Shown: positions 1 to 7,455, counted from the stretch's first letter. The stretch is 16,517 bases of DNA from DYHD01 sp037445375 (GCA_037445375.1 JBBIKS010000051.1:1-16517); one strand, 5' to 3'. A program made the numbers and translations. The notes: a model not told the origin generated them from the sequence alone.

Positions 1-347
1 AGTATTTCCTGCGGCTGTAGCTTAATACTACTTCGTGAATATAGATTTTCACTAACCTGTTTGATGCCGGATATATGCCGGTGAACTGACGATACAGACC
101 CTTTGTATCCCGCTTGAAGCAGTTCATTGTATATCCTTGTGCCTATATACTGTTTGCCAAGCATCTGCTTAACCATTTCTTCAAAAGGATCAAGTAGTTT
201 TTCATATTCACGGGGTGTGAACCGGGGAGGTTGTTGGCTTCTGAGATATTTCCTAACTGTGTTTTTAGAAAGTTTTAATTGCCTTGCTATCTTCTTAATA
301 GATATTCCCTGAGAGCTTAAGACTTTGACTTGCTGCCACTTATACAT
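1..347 (-). CDS. istA: IS21-family transposase IstA, N-terminal 115 residues (cut by window edge)
   Basis: This is the integrase-type transposase of an IS21 element. The frame is open from the ATG at 345-347 to position 3 with no stop. It starts MYKWQQVKVLSSQGISIKKI, followed by ARQLKLSKNTVRKYL (residues 21-35), the N-terminal helix-turn-helix typical of IstA. Next come LLDPFEEMVKQML and TRIYNELLQAGYKGS (about 70-84), the second conserved block before the DDE core. A Shine-Dalgarno-like AGGGGTGAT lies a few bases before the ATG, which fixes the start. The catalytic DDE domain would lie to the left of the window. Whether the gene is intact cannot be judged. The visible part shows no frameshift, so this is the freshest of the mobile elements here. 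Confidence 0.82.
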   Translation of the reverse strand, partial: MYKWQQVKVLSSQGISIKKIARQLKLSKNTVRKYLRSQQPPRFTPREYEKLLDPFEEMVKQMLGKQYIGTRIYNELLQAGYKGSVSSVHRHISGIKQVSENLYSRSSIKLQPQEI

Positions 348-440
348 GCTTATCACCCCTTTGTTGAAAAGGAGATTATATGTTCTTAAGGGGTCATTTT
401 TAAATGCCGATGCAGGGTCAAATGTATTTTACGATCTACA
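1..440 (-). mobile_element. IS21-family insertion sequence, left end and 5' part (runs off the window)
   Basis: The element is read on the minus strand. Its outer end is placed at 440, where the minus strand begins TGTAGATCGT and the plus strand ends in CA, as expected for IS21-family termini. Inside the end, the hexamer TGACCC occurs twice, 24 nt apart (plus-strand gggtca at 391-396 and 415-420). Repeated motifs of this kind in the terminal region are typical of IS21 elements. An istA-like reading frame follows at 347 and continues past position 1. The other end, istB and any target duplication lie outside the window. The exact boundary is inferred. Confidence 0.75.
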
Positions 441-449
441 CTATATTAA

Positions 450-649
450 TTATTTCTTCCTTTTGGGGCGTCCTCCCTGCTTATGGAAAATATCTTGACC
501 TAACATATTCTCAAGTTTCTTTATAAACCCCTCACTGCCAAAAGGCTACCCGTAGATGTCGCTCGCCTTATAGATTCATTTATCACCTCATCATCCTGCC
601 TTAAAAATTCGTAATATGATCTTAATTCCTCCTCATCAAGCCAGTCATC
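450..649 (-). pseudogene. Remnant of a REP-associated (IS200-like) transposase, C-terminal end, frameshifted
   Basis: On the minus strand, two frames together give a recognisable tail of a REP-associated tyrosine (Y1/RAYT-like) transposase. The first frame gives DDWLDEEELRSYYEFLRQDD, then VINESIRRATSTGS. A one-base shift at about 545-555 then leads into GSEGFIKKLENMLGQ and a basic GGRPKRKK ending at the stop at 450-452. The pattern of acidic DDWLDEEE, then G-S-E-G-F-hydrophobic-K-K-L-E, then a G-R-P-K basic tail is what these proteins show at their C terminus. Just upstream the frame hits a stop (KDDVL*), and no HUH motif or tyrosine domain is visible, so the gene is a dead fragment. The IS21 end begins 10 nt beyond its stop codon. 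Confidence 0.6.
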
Positions 650-819
650 TCCTTAAAGTACATCGTCTTTAATACAAATGTTCCCCCTTTATAAATCCAA
701 AAACACATGAAATCAGTAGGTTATCTATTATTCGCCCTAATTGTAGCCACTAATGAATAGTTTTTATGCTTGACATTATAGTTTTCATGTTTAGTATATG
801 CTCATTATGTATCTTGATA

Positions 820-1065
820 AATCAAAAATCACAATCAAAGGCAAAACTTGTAGTAGATGCCTCCTTCGTGAATCATATAAAGAAGACAAAAAAAGTAAAG
901 CATCACACTATTGCCAAATTATCTAAATGCACACCCCCAAGAGATAAGGGCAATAGAGATAGCATTAAAGCACAAGGATGAAATCTCAAAATTAACCGAT
1001 GCCAAAGTAAGGTTGCCGAAGATATTGCCTTATAGAGGAATAAAAGTAACCACTAAAAAGAACCT
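820..1065 (+). pseudogene. Remnant of an IS1634/IS4-type transposase, N-terminal part, several frameshifts
   Basis: Plus-strand fragments in different frames join into the N terminus typical of IS1634-like DDE transposases: CLLRESYKEDK (from 858), then KVKHHTIAKLSK (about 893-928), then PQEIRAIEIALKHKDEISKL (935 onward). This matches the family pattern of L-R-E-S-Y-R-E, then K-V-K-x-x-T-I-A-N-L-S-x-L-P, then I-x-x-I-x-x-A-L-K. At least two frameshifts are needed, an in-frame stop follows CQII, and nothing of the catalytic core remains. A 71-residue open frame at 766-981 covers part of it but is not a gene in its own right. The family assignment is by recalled pattern only. Confidence 0.55.
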
Positions 1066-1162
1066 CACATCTCGCAGAAAAACTTAATAAATTTAATAAG
1101 TTAATGCAATAAAACCGTCTTTTTTTAAAAGGGAACATCCGCTTTAAGCTAAAATGTTTTAC

Positions 1163-1264
1163 CCCCTTGATTTTCAATATATTGTTTATATTTTGCTTGC
1201 CTACCCCCTATTTCAAGGAGTTCCAAGTCCGCAAAAGGAGGCAAGCTTTTATATCTAAAATAGC
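1163..1264. repeat. Dispersed repeat, copy A (second copy near 16156-16245)
   Basis: The block 1164-1200 matches 16158-16194 at 32 of 37 positions in the same orientation; its shared right part is TATATTTTGCTTGC. Both copies are followed by a run of C, and both end 45-65 nt later in CTAAAATAGC. The copies therefore seem to be about 90-100 nt units with conserved ends and a divergent middle. This copy lies directly downstream of fliW. The type of element is not known to me. Confidence 0.55.
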
Positions 1265-1275
1265 TCGTTTTGTCA

Positions 1276-1671
1276 TTATGAGACTGGTATTGTATCCAAA
1301 TAGACCTGCACGCCTCTCATCGTGCCTGCGTTCAATAAAAGAGGGCATTGGAAATTGGCTATTACCTGATCTCCTTCTCTCCTTATGATGACAAGGACTG
1401 CAAGGTCATCATCATTTGTGAGATTGAGGATTGTTTTTGTAGAATCATCTGGAGACACCCTGTAATCAGGATTTAAGAGGCTGGGTTCCACCACAATGAA
1501 AGCCACATCCGGGTCATCCACTGCCTGCAGCCATTTAAGGGCGGTGTCCTTGTAATCCATCAATATATATCTTTTAATCATGGGGAAGCCGGGCAAGCCT
1601 TCAGCGAAATATATAATCTTTTCTTCCGCTACCTCAATAAGACCAAATCTCGAAGTCTGAAAACTAATCAT
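1276..1671 (-). CDS. fliW: Flagellar assembly factor FliW
   Basis: FliW binds flagellin and also binds and inhibits CsrA, so that flagellin translation rises when flagellin is secreted. The 131-residue protein has the family landmarks: an early hydrophobic FQTSRFGLIEV strand, EEKIIYFAEGLPGFP (about 16-30), the F-I-V-V-E-P region (about 58-63), D-D-D-L-A-V-L-V-I (about 87-95) and NFQCPLLLNAGTMRGVQV near the C terminus. The ATG lies one base after the csrA stop, with an AGAGGC-like ribosome site inside the end of csrA, so the two genes are coupled. The C terminus is about 15-20 residues shorter than usual: the stop follows YLDTIPVS with no longer tail, so the end may have been lost. Confidence 0.9.
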   Translation of the reverse strand: MISFQTSRFGLIEVAEEKIIYFAEGLPGFPMIKRYILMDYKDTALKWLQAVDDPDVAFIVVEPSLLNPDYRVSPDDSTKTILNLTNDDDLAVLVIIRREGDQVIANFQCPLLLNAGTMRGVQVYLDTIPVS

Positions 1672-1672
1672 C

Positions 1673-1897
1673 TTATTTCAAAGCCTCTTTTATCTTTACA
1701 AATTCATCTACGGTTAATGCAGATGCAAGGATATTTTCGGATTTTATTTTGTCATAAAGTTCTTTTCTGTAAATCTTCTGCACTGAAGGGGCATCAATAC
1801 CGAGCTTAACATGGGTGGCATTTATATCTATAACCGTAATTGTGATATCATCGCCAATCTTTATAGATTCAGATATTTTTCTGGTAAGAACAAGCAT
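1673..1897 (-). CDS. csrA: Carbon storage regulator CsrA (RNA-binding translational regulator)
   Basis: CsrA is a dimeric RNA-binding protein that blocks ribosome binding at GGA motifs, typically on the flagellin leader. The 74 residues start MLVLTRKISESIKIGDDITI and contain HVKLGIDAP (about 29-37). Arg44 in IYRKELY is the key RNA-contact residue. Length and sequence are normal, with a slightly long helical tail. Together with fliW, one base downstream, it forms the conserved CsrA/FliW switch. Upstream, no good Shine-Dalgarno is visible (the leader is AT-rich: attaataaaaata). A 200-nt gap carrying a repeat element separates csrA from flgL, so csrA may depend on readthrough from flgL or on an unseen promoter. 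Confidence 0.96.
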   Translation of the reverse strand: MLVLTRKISESIKIGDDITITVIDINATHVKLGIDAPSVQKIYRKELYDKIKSENILASALTVDEFVKIKEALK

Positions 1898-1909
1898 TAT
1901 TTTTATTAA

Positions 1910-2095
1910 TTAGAGTCTGTTTATAAACTGGGGCTTTTTCTATCCTTTATTTCGTCATGTCCGAAGTGTTGCCAAATTGCAACCTGCGGGGACAAGCTTA
2001 ATCGGGCATCCCGTGCCTTCCGTAAGGATTCTGGATTCCCGCTCATAAGACTGCGGGAATGACGGATTTAAACTGAAATCGGCATTTAAAAATGA
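1910..2095. repeat. MITE-like inverted-repeat element B in the flgL-csrA gap
   Basis: This gap begins (plus strand) with TAGAGTCTGTTTATAAACT at 1910-1928, which agrees at 17 of 19 positions with 10455-10473 at the end of another element upstream of flgF. Inside, at 2031-2063, is an ATTCCCGC / GCGGGAAT hairpin with a 10-nt loop, a kind of short palindromic repeat common in environmental bacterial genomes. The right side has CAGTTTAAATC-like sequence on the minus strand, resembling the opposite terminus of the other element. Positions 2078-2095 match 394-411 in the IS21 end exactly over 18 nt (opposite strand). No gene is seen in the gap. The hairpin could slow transcription between flgL and csrA; that is inference. 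Confidence 0.55.
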
Positions 2096-2103
2096 AGTTA
2101 TCA

Positions 2104-3105
2104 TCATAGGAAATCAAATAATGATTGTGAAATCTGCTTTACAGACGACTGTCTTAAAGCCGCTATTGCTGTTTCATTTTTTGCTATAGTGCTTATTATT
2201 TCAGCTAAATCTACATCTTCAGTATTTGAAAGGACTGTTTTAAGATTAAGGGTGCTGTCTTCATTGCTTGCTGTCTGGTTATCAATTCGGTTGAGAATCG
2301 CTCCCGCATATGCCTGATGATTGATTACATTAGTGAAAGCCCTTTCAAAAGGACTTAGTAAGGCATTCACCCTTGTAACATTATTACTATTTAGCGCATT
2401 GGTCAGAATATCAGTCATTTGCATAACATTTGAGAAATTGAATGTATCTAAAACAGTGACATTGTCAGTGTCGCGTATTTCTACTGTAATGTTTGTGCTA
2501 GCTCCCGGAATATAGTGAACATACCTGCCATTATTTAACATAATTTGCTCGGATACCCCTGTATAGCCAAACACATGAGTCCCCGGTGTATTGATAGGAA
2601 CCGTCGATTCTTTATCAATCAATACATTAATATATCCATCATCTCCCTGAAAATCATAGGTAGTGGGATTGAAAGACTGCGTGTCGGTTCTATATCCTGA
2701 AAACATATACCTGTCCCTGAATTTACTATTTGACAAACTTAAGAGATGATCTCTCAATTGTGCTACTTCACTAGCAATAGACTGTCTTCCTATCGCATCA
2801 GTATTATCGCTGACTCCTATGAGCGTAAGTTCTTTTATTCTATTTAGAGTATCAGAGACCGATGAGATAGTCATCTCCGTAAAGCTAAGGTGCGATACAG
2901 CTTCATCAATATTTTTCTTGTATTGATTATTTAGATTAATACTCAATTTATAATCCAGCGACCTCGTTATCCCGATAACATCATCTGAAGGTTTGTTGAT
3001 TTTTCTGCCCGTGGCGAGCTTTTCGTTGCTTTCAGATAAATTAGTGAGATTCCTCTGAAGAGAACGGATAAACTGATCATATATCATGAAGGATGTAACT
3101 CTCAT
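2104..3105 (-). CDS. flgL: Flagellar hook-filament junction protein FlgL
   Basis: FlgL (HAP3) forms the second junction layer between hook and filament and is exported by the flagellar type III system. The 333-residue protein has the flagellin-like N-terminal coiled coil: MIYDQFIRSLQRNLTNLSES, then LATGRKINKPSDDVIGITR (about 31-49), then LNRIKELTLIGVSDNTDAIG. It also has the matching C-terminal helix (AEIISTIAKNETAIAALRQS, near residues 299-318, then ISQSLFDFL). FMIYDQFIRSLQ with KINKPSDD is typical of FlgL rather than flagellin. The region around 127-160 (RDRYMFSGYRTDTQSFNP) is the standard FlgL turn. The start codon overlaps the flgK stop as ATGA, implying coupled translation. It is followed by a repeat-filled gap before csrA. 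Confidence 0.95.
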   Translation of the reverse strand: MRVTSFMIYDQFIRSLQRNLTNLSESNEKLATGRKINKPSDDVIGITRSLDYKLSINLNNQYKKNIDEAVSHLSFTEMTISSVSDTLNRIKELTLIGVSDNTDAIGRQSIASEVAQLRDHLLSLSNSKFRDRYMFSGYRTDTQSFNPTTYDFQGDDGYINVLIDKESTVPINTPGTHVFGYTGVSEQIMLNNGRYVHYIPGASTNITVEIRDTDNVTVLDTFNFSNVMQMTDILTNALNSNNVTRVNALLSPFERAFTNVINHQAYAGAILNRIDNQTASNEDSTLNLKTVLSNTEDVDLAEIISTIAKNETAIAALRQSSVKQISQSLFDFL

Positions 3106-4718
3106 AGGTTCAAAATGGTCTGCAATAATTCATCTGTTACCTTAATCATTTTTGCAGCCGCCTCATAGGAACGTTGAAACTTCATTAGATTAATTGCCTC
3201 TTCATCTAAAGATACACCCGAGATGGATTCCCGCCTGTTTGATATTTCCATTAAGAGATTCTCTTCAAAAGAAAAGCTGTCTCTGGCGGCGGATGTAAAA
3301 GATGCAGTCTCAGAAATGATGCCTCTGTAATAATTTGTAAAAGTTAAGTTGCCCAGATTGCTTATTTTGTTTTGTGAGAGCCTTATCATTGCAAGGGCAT
3401 TTTCATTGTTTGCAGGCAAACCAGCAAGTGTTGATGAGGCTGCAATCTTATTTGGATCTGTGATGGCTACACTAAAATTCTTAACCACTTGTGTTAACGG
3501 ACTAACAAAAAATTTATCATTAGCCGTGATAGTTCCTGTGATAACGATATTCATGCCTTCAAATGAAATGGTGTCGCCTGAAACATAAACGCCTGTTGCC
3601 GCTACTGAACCAGTGTTTCTATTTGTTACGTAGTAATTGTTTGCTGAATCAAAGGTAATATCATATTCATCAAGGGTTAATTGTGAATAATCCGTTATCG
3701 TTGCTGTTATATCTGCACCAGCGGAAAAATCTTTTGTAAAGAGGCCAAAAGGCGTAAAAAAGTCATTTAAATTTGATGTATCAAGCCCATAGCCTTGACG
3801 GTGAACAAGGTTAACCTCTTTAATAATGGATGCAATAATCCTGCGAAATTTATTTTGCAGATTATTCTGGATATCATCTCTGGCGTCTAATAACCCTCCT
3901 ATCCTTCCTTTTTCGATATGCCTTGTTATATTCATACCGTCAAGGAATAGCTCCTTATCGCCATTTTCATTCAATTTTGTAGAGAGTGGATTTGTCTTGT
4001 CTCTATAAACAAGGTTTCTCATCCCTGCCATTACAGTAATATTTCCAAAATCGTCTTCATATGTGCTGTAATCAATAAGCCCTGAAAGCTCATTTAAAAA
4101 ATTCTGTCTTTGATCCTGATAATCGTTTGCAGAGCCGGTATTGCCGGCTTCAATCTGTATAATTTTATCATTCAGCGCGGCTATATTAGATGCAATAGTA
4201 TTTATGCGGCCGGTTAGATGATCTATTTCTTCATTAATATATCTGACATTATCCAGTAAATCATGCTCCATCCTCTTAGCTGAATCAACCAACGCATGAG
4301 CGCTCTGTAGCAAAACAACCCGCTGCGGTGAGCTTTCTGGATTTGCAGCAACCTCATGCCATGCATTGAAGTAATCATTAAAGGATTTTGAGAGTCCAAA
4401 ATCCTTTGCCTCGTTGAATATCTGTTCAATTCTGCTGTATGTCTCTAACAGTGAATATGATCTGCCGTGATTCTGATGCTGTTTCAGCAGTTGAGTCTGT
4501 ATATAATCCTCATATGATCTCCTTATCCCAAGAAATGCAACCCCTCTGCCCATCATTCCGCCCTTTCCCAAAACCGGGGTCATGGTGGACAATATAGCCT
4601 CCTGCCTGCTAAAGCCGGGGGTATTAATATTGGCAATATTATGGCTGACGATATTTAATGCCCTCATGTTGGCATATAAAGCAGTCTTGCCAATATCAAG
4701 CATTCCTAAAATAGACAA
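3102..4718 (-). CDS. flgK: Flagellar hook-associated protein FlgK
   Basis: FlgK (HAP1) is the first junction protein on the hook. The 538 residues start MSILGMLDIGKTALYANMRA, then LNIVSHNIANINTPGFSRQE, the D0/rod-type signature. They end FQRSYEAAAKMIKVTDELLQ, the conserved C-terminal helix. A coiled-coil D1 region (about 90-190, with the N-P-E-S-S-P motif near 122) and a variable D2/D3 region between are as expected. The start is TTG (4716-4718), directly after the flgN stop; GGGAGG five bases upstream supports it, and the family N terminus begins here. It overlaps flgL by 4 nt. Confidence 0.96.
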   Translation of the reverse strand: MSILGMLDIGKTALYANMRALNIVSHNIANINTPGFSRQEAILSTMTPVLGKGGMMGRGVAFLGIRRSYEDYIQTQLLKQHQNHGRSYSLLETYSRIEQIFNEAKDFGLSKSFNDYFNAWHEVAANPESSPQRVVLLQSAHALVDSAKRMEHDLLDNVRYINEEIDHLTGRINTIASNIAALNDKIIQIEAGNTGSANDYQDQRQNFLNELSGLIDYSTYEDDFGNITVMAGMRNLVYRDKTNPLSTKLNENGDKELFLDGMNITRHIEKGRIGGLLDARDDIQNNLQNKFRRIIASIIKEVNLVHRQGYGLDTSNLNDFFTPFGLFTKDFSAGADITATITDYSQLTLDEYDITFDSANNYYVTNRNTGSVAATGVYVSGDTISFEGMNIVITGTITANDKFFVSPLTQVVKNFSVAITDPNKIAASSTLAGLPANNENALAMIRLSQNKISNLGNLTFTNYYRGIISETASFTSAARDSFSFEENLLMEISNRRESISGVSLDEEAINLMKFQRSYEAAAKMIKVTDELLQTILNL

Positions 4719-5174
4719 TTAAACCTCCCTCGATAACATATTAGCCTTTTGGACATAATTAATATTCAAACCTGCTGAATCAAGAAAGCCGATAGTGTTT
4801 CTAAAAAAATTTATTGAGCGGTCTATTAGGATCCTGTTGAATTCATTCAGTTCAGCTATGCTCTGAATTAGAGATATTAACTTTAGATGCAGTGATTCAA
4901 AAGAATCGTCCCCCGTCTCCTTATAAAAAACTCTTAAATCTATCTCTCCCCGAATGCCTTTTTCGATATAATAGTTCTTTAAAAGCCTCTTTCTTTCGTC
5001 CTCAAGAAGTTTCAGCCTCATCACAATCGTATCCTTTTCTTTTGATAAATCTTCAATCTGCGAGGAATTAAGATTAATCAAACATGCCCTTTCTTTTTGA
5101 AGCAGGGTCTGCAGGACATTGTATCCTGTGATTAGTTCTGACATAATGGCTTTTATGCCGTCTGATGTATTCAT
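4719..5174 (-). CDS. flgN: FlgN-type flagellar export chaperone
   Basis: FlgN proteins are small helical cytoplasmic chaperones that deliver FlgK and FlgL to the export gate. The 151-residue sequence is helical and charged, with an early LLQKERACLINLNSSQIEDL segment followed by SKEKDTIVMRLKLLEDERK, the usual FlgN-family pattern of a long first helix followed by E-K-D. A second helical half contains RSINFFRNTI. Identity is mainly from this pattern and from its place between flgM and flgK, the proteins it would serve. The ATG overlaps the flgM stop (ATGA). Confidence 0.85.
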   Translation of the reverse strand: MNTSDGIKAIMSELITGYNVLQTLLQKERACLINLNSSQIEDLSKEKDTIVMRLKLLEDERKRLLKNYYIEKGIRGEIDLRVFYKETGDDSFESLHLKLISLIQSIAELNEFNRILIDRSINFFRNTIGFLDSAGLNINYVQKANMLSREV

Positions 5175-5524
5175 ATCTCGTTAAGGATGCTCTCGGCTAT
5201 TTTAGAGGGATTAATAGTATAATTGCCTGATTCCACCGCCTTTTTGATCTCAGCGACCTTTTCCGCCCTCACATCAGGCATCTGGCTTATCACAGCCATT
5301 AGTTCGGCAATCTCCCTTGCCTTTCCTGATATATCAACCTTATCGGAAGGAGCAGTTTTTTGCAATGATTGTGAAGCCGCCTTTTGTACTGGGCCGGTTG
5401 CTTTTTGGACATTCTGACTTAAATCCTGCAATTGTGGTTGTTTGTTATTGTATATTTTCACCTTAACCTCCTCAGAGGGTTTTACTATATTATCGGAATT
5501 TTCATTATATTTCTTTAATTTCAA
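5171..5524 (-). CDS. flgM: Anti-sigma-28 factor FlgM
   Basis: FlgM binds the flagellar sigma factor FliA and is secreted once the hook is finished, which releases late gene expression. The C-terminal half carries the family signature: DKVDISGKAREIAELMAVIS (61-80), then VRAEKVAEIKKAVESGNYTI and NPSKIAESIL. The first 60 residues are low-complexity (Gln, Lys, Ser, Pro) and probably disordered, as usual. At 117 residues it is a little longer than typical. The only suitable start is a TTG at 5522-5524 that overlaps the flgJ stop (TTGA); no in-frame ATG occurs before the conserved domain. It overlaps flgN by 4 nt. Confidence 0.92.
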   Translation of the reverse strand: MKLKKYNENSDNIVKPSEEVKVKIYNNKQPQLQDLSQNVQKATGPVQKAASQSLQKTAPSDKVDISGKAREIAELMAVISQMPDVRAEKVAEIKKAVESGNYTINPSKIAESILNEI

Positions 5525-6306
5525 GTAATATCAACGAATTCCAAGGGATTAACATTCCTTCCATTATGCACTATCTCAAAATGCAGATGAGACCCCGTTG
5601 AATTTCCAGTGCTCCCGACCCTTGCTATAACAGTATCATTCGTAACTTGGTCACCCTCTTTTGCAAAGTTCAATGCATTATGAGCATATTTACTTAATAT
5701 CCCATCGCCGTGGTCAATTATAACAATATTTCCATAGCCCGATTTTTGACCGCTAAATATTACTTTACCATTCCCTATAGGATAAATCTCACTGCCGTGA
5801 GGTGCTGCAATATCCACCCCATAATGAAATCTGATATCACCATGTATTGGATGCGTCCTTAACCCAAACTCTGATGTGATCTTGCCGTCAACGGGCAGGG
5901 CTGATCTCATAGACTCTTTAAGGGTTTTTTTATCGACTTTCTGCTCTTGATTCGATCCTGCCGGAACTCGCAAGCTCTTGAAACCTTCTGAAATCTCTCC
6001 GCTTGGTTGCTGAATATACCTTTCCTTATCGAGGTTTCTCAAAAGCATTTCCTTAATACCAAGACCTCTTTCAGCGCAAATCTTTGCAAGTTCCATATCA
6101 AACAAACTTGTATAAATCTCACCCCCAAGTCCATTTTTTGATGACTCCGAAACGGTCTTTCTCATAGCCTTTATTAATTCATAAGCAAAAAGGCTCTCCA
6201 TTTCTTTTGCAACAGCCTTAATTGCCTCGGGGTCGTTTCTTCCCTTAAGGTTTTCAATAGAGCTAAGATTCCCAGACGGCATTTGCGATATATTAGGTAG
6301 TGACAT
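5521..6306 (-). CDS. flgJ: FlgJ-like rod-binding protein fused to an M23 (LytM) peptidase
   Basis: The protein caps the growing rod and opens the peptidoglycan for it. Residues about 24-92 form the rod-binding domain: AVAKEMESLFAYELIKAMRK, then LGGEIYTSLFDMELA and GLGIKEML. A hydrophilic linker (about 95-135) leads to a zinc M23 peptidase domain (about 138-258). Its active-site set is complete: His161 and Asp165 (HYGVD), His209 (KYAHN) and His240/His242 (SHLHFE), with spacing like LytM. The enterobacterial FlgJ carries a glucosaminidase here instead, so this is an alternative lytic partner. No signal peptide is seen, which fits export through the flagellar secretion system. The ATG overlaps the flgI stop by one base, with GTGGAG eight bases upstream. 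Confidence 0.92.
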   Translation of the reverse strand: MSLPNISQMPSGNLSSIENLKGRNDPEAIKAVAKEMESLFAYELIKAMRKTVSESSKNGLGGEIYTSLFDMELAKICAERGLGIKEMLLRNLDKERYIQQPSGEISEGFKSLRVPAGSNQEQKVDKKTLKESMRSALPVDGKITSEFGLRTHPIHGDIRFHYGVDIAAPHGSEIYPIGNGKVIFSGQKSGYGNIVIIDHGDGILSKYAHNALNFAKEGDQVTNDTVIARVGSTGNSTGSHLHFEIVHNGRNVNPLEFVDIT

Positions 6307-7415
6307 TACATAATCTCCACTTCTGCCTTCAATGCACCTGATTTTCTAAGCACTTGAAGAATTGAGATCAAATCTCTTGGAGTTACACCTAATGCATTCA
6401 GTGCTTTTACTATCTCGCCCAGATTAACGCCTGAAACCTGCATGAGGGATGCCTTTTCTTCTTTGACCTTAACCTCTTGTTTCGGCACTACCACTGTTTC
6501 AGCAGAAGGTGGGGCAAAGGGCGGCGGCTGAGAGACCTGATATTCCGTCTTTACCTCGATAGTTAAGTTTCCGTGGGCTATTGCGACAGGAGAAATTTTG
6601 ACATTATCGCCGATTACGATAGTGCCCGTTTTTTCATTGACAACCACCCTTGCAGGGACATCTACCGGGACATTTATGCCTTCTATCTGCGATATAAAAT
6701 CAGCGACCTTGTCAGTGTATTGAGGGGGTATCTTTATTTTTATTGACGAAGGATCGATGCTAAAGGCATATTCGGATAACAATGTCTCATTTATCTTCTT
6801 TGCAACAGCGGTTGCAGTAGTAAAATCGGCTTTATGCAAAAATAATCTTAAATCACCATTATTACCTAAGGTAAAGGACGGATCCTTTTCGATAATGACA
6901 CCCTCAGGCACCCTGCCGGCAGCAGGATGGTTCTTTTGAACCTTAGCTCCCCCTCCCCCGCCTATGAAGCCGCCTATAGAAACAGGCCCCTGCGCAAGGG
7001 CATATACACTGCCATCCGTAGCCCTTAAGGGTGCAATTAATAATGTTCCTCCCTGAAGGCTTTTTGCATCACCGATTGTTGAGACAAGGGCATCAACCCT
7101 CAAACCTGGCTTAGGAAATGGGGGAAGTGTTGCGGTAACTATTACGGCTGCCGTATTTTTTGCCTTAATATCATTAGGTTTAACAGCAAGTCCCATCCTC
7201 TGAAGCATATTTGCTATACTTTGCATTGTAGAAATTCCCTTGTCCCCTGTTCCTTCAAGGCCTACAACGAGACCATATCCAATCAACTGATTTTCCCTAA
7301 CCCCCTCAAAGCTCGCTATGTCTTTGATTCTCTCAGCATGAATTTCGTTCAATATCAAGCAGTTTATAGAAAATAGCAATAGAAAGAAAAAAATGATTTT
7401 TTTGATTGCCTTCAT
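6306..7415 (-). CDS. flgI: Flagellar P-ring protein FlgI
   Basis: FlgI assembles the periplasmic P ring around the distal rod. After a signal peptide (MKAIKKIIFFFLLLFSINCL through about residue 27, cleavage likely after EIHA) comes RIKDIASFEGVRENQLIGYG, LVVGLEGTGDKG, then TMQSIANMLQRMG and NTAAVIVTATLPPF, all family signatures. The C terminus (GVNLGEIVKALNALGVTPRD) is standard. I placed the start at the ATG at 7413-7415, giving 369 residues, because AAGGG lies eight bases before it and the signal peptide starts there. A GTG 36 bases further upstream has no ribosome site and would add 12 residues ahead of a normal signal peptide. A poly-Gly stretch (about 155-160) sits in the normal GGFIGGGGG loop. 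Confidence 0.95.
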   Translation of the reverse strand: MKAIKKIIFFFLLLFSINCLILNEIHAERIKDIASFEGVRENQLIGYGLVVGLEGTGDKGISTMQSIANMLQRMGLAVKPNDIKAKNTAAVIVTATLPPFPKPGLRVDALVSTIGDAKSLQGGTLLIAPLRATDGSVYALAQGPVSIGGFIGGGGGAKVQKNHPAAGRVPEGVIIEKDPSFTLGNNGDLRLFLHKADFTTATAVAKKINETLLSEYAFSIDPSSIKIKIPPQYTDKVADFISQIEGINVPVDVPARVVVNEKTGTIVIGDNVKISPVAIAHGNLTIEVKTEYQVSQPPPFAPPSAETVVVPKQEVKVKEEKASLMQVSGVNLGEIVKALNALGVTPRDLISILQVLRKSGALKAEVEIM

Positions 7416-7455
7416 CTTTATTACCCTTATTATGTTTGATATATGCTTCACTATT

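Noticed and set aside
766..981. 71-residue plus-strand open frame
   Set aside because: It only covers one frame of a shattered IS1634-like transposase; neighbouring frames carry the rest of the conserved motifs.
1081..1110. AT-rich near-palindrome (aacttaataaatttaataag...) as a terminator for fliW
   Set aside because: It is weak, more than 150 nt away from the gene and lacks a GC stem, so it is not convincing.
7416..7451. GTG start 36 nt upstream for flgI
   Set aside because: No ribosome site precedes it, while the ATG at 7415 has one and begins a standard signal peptide.
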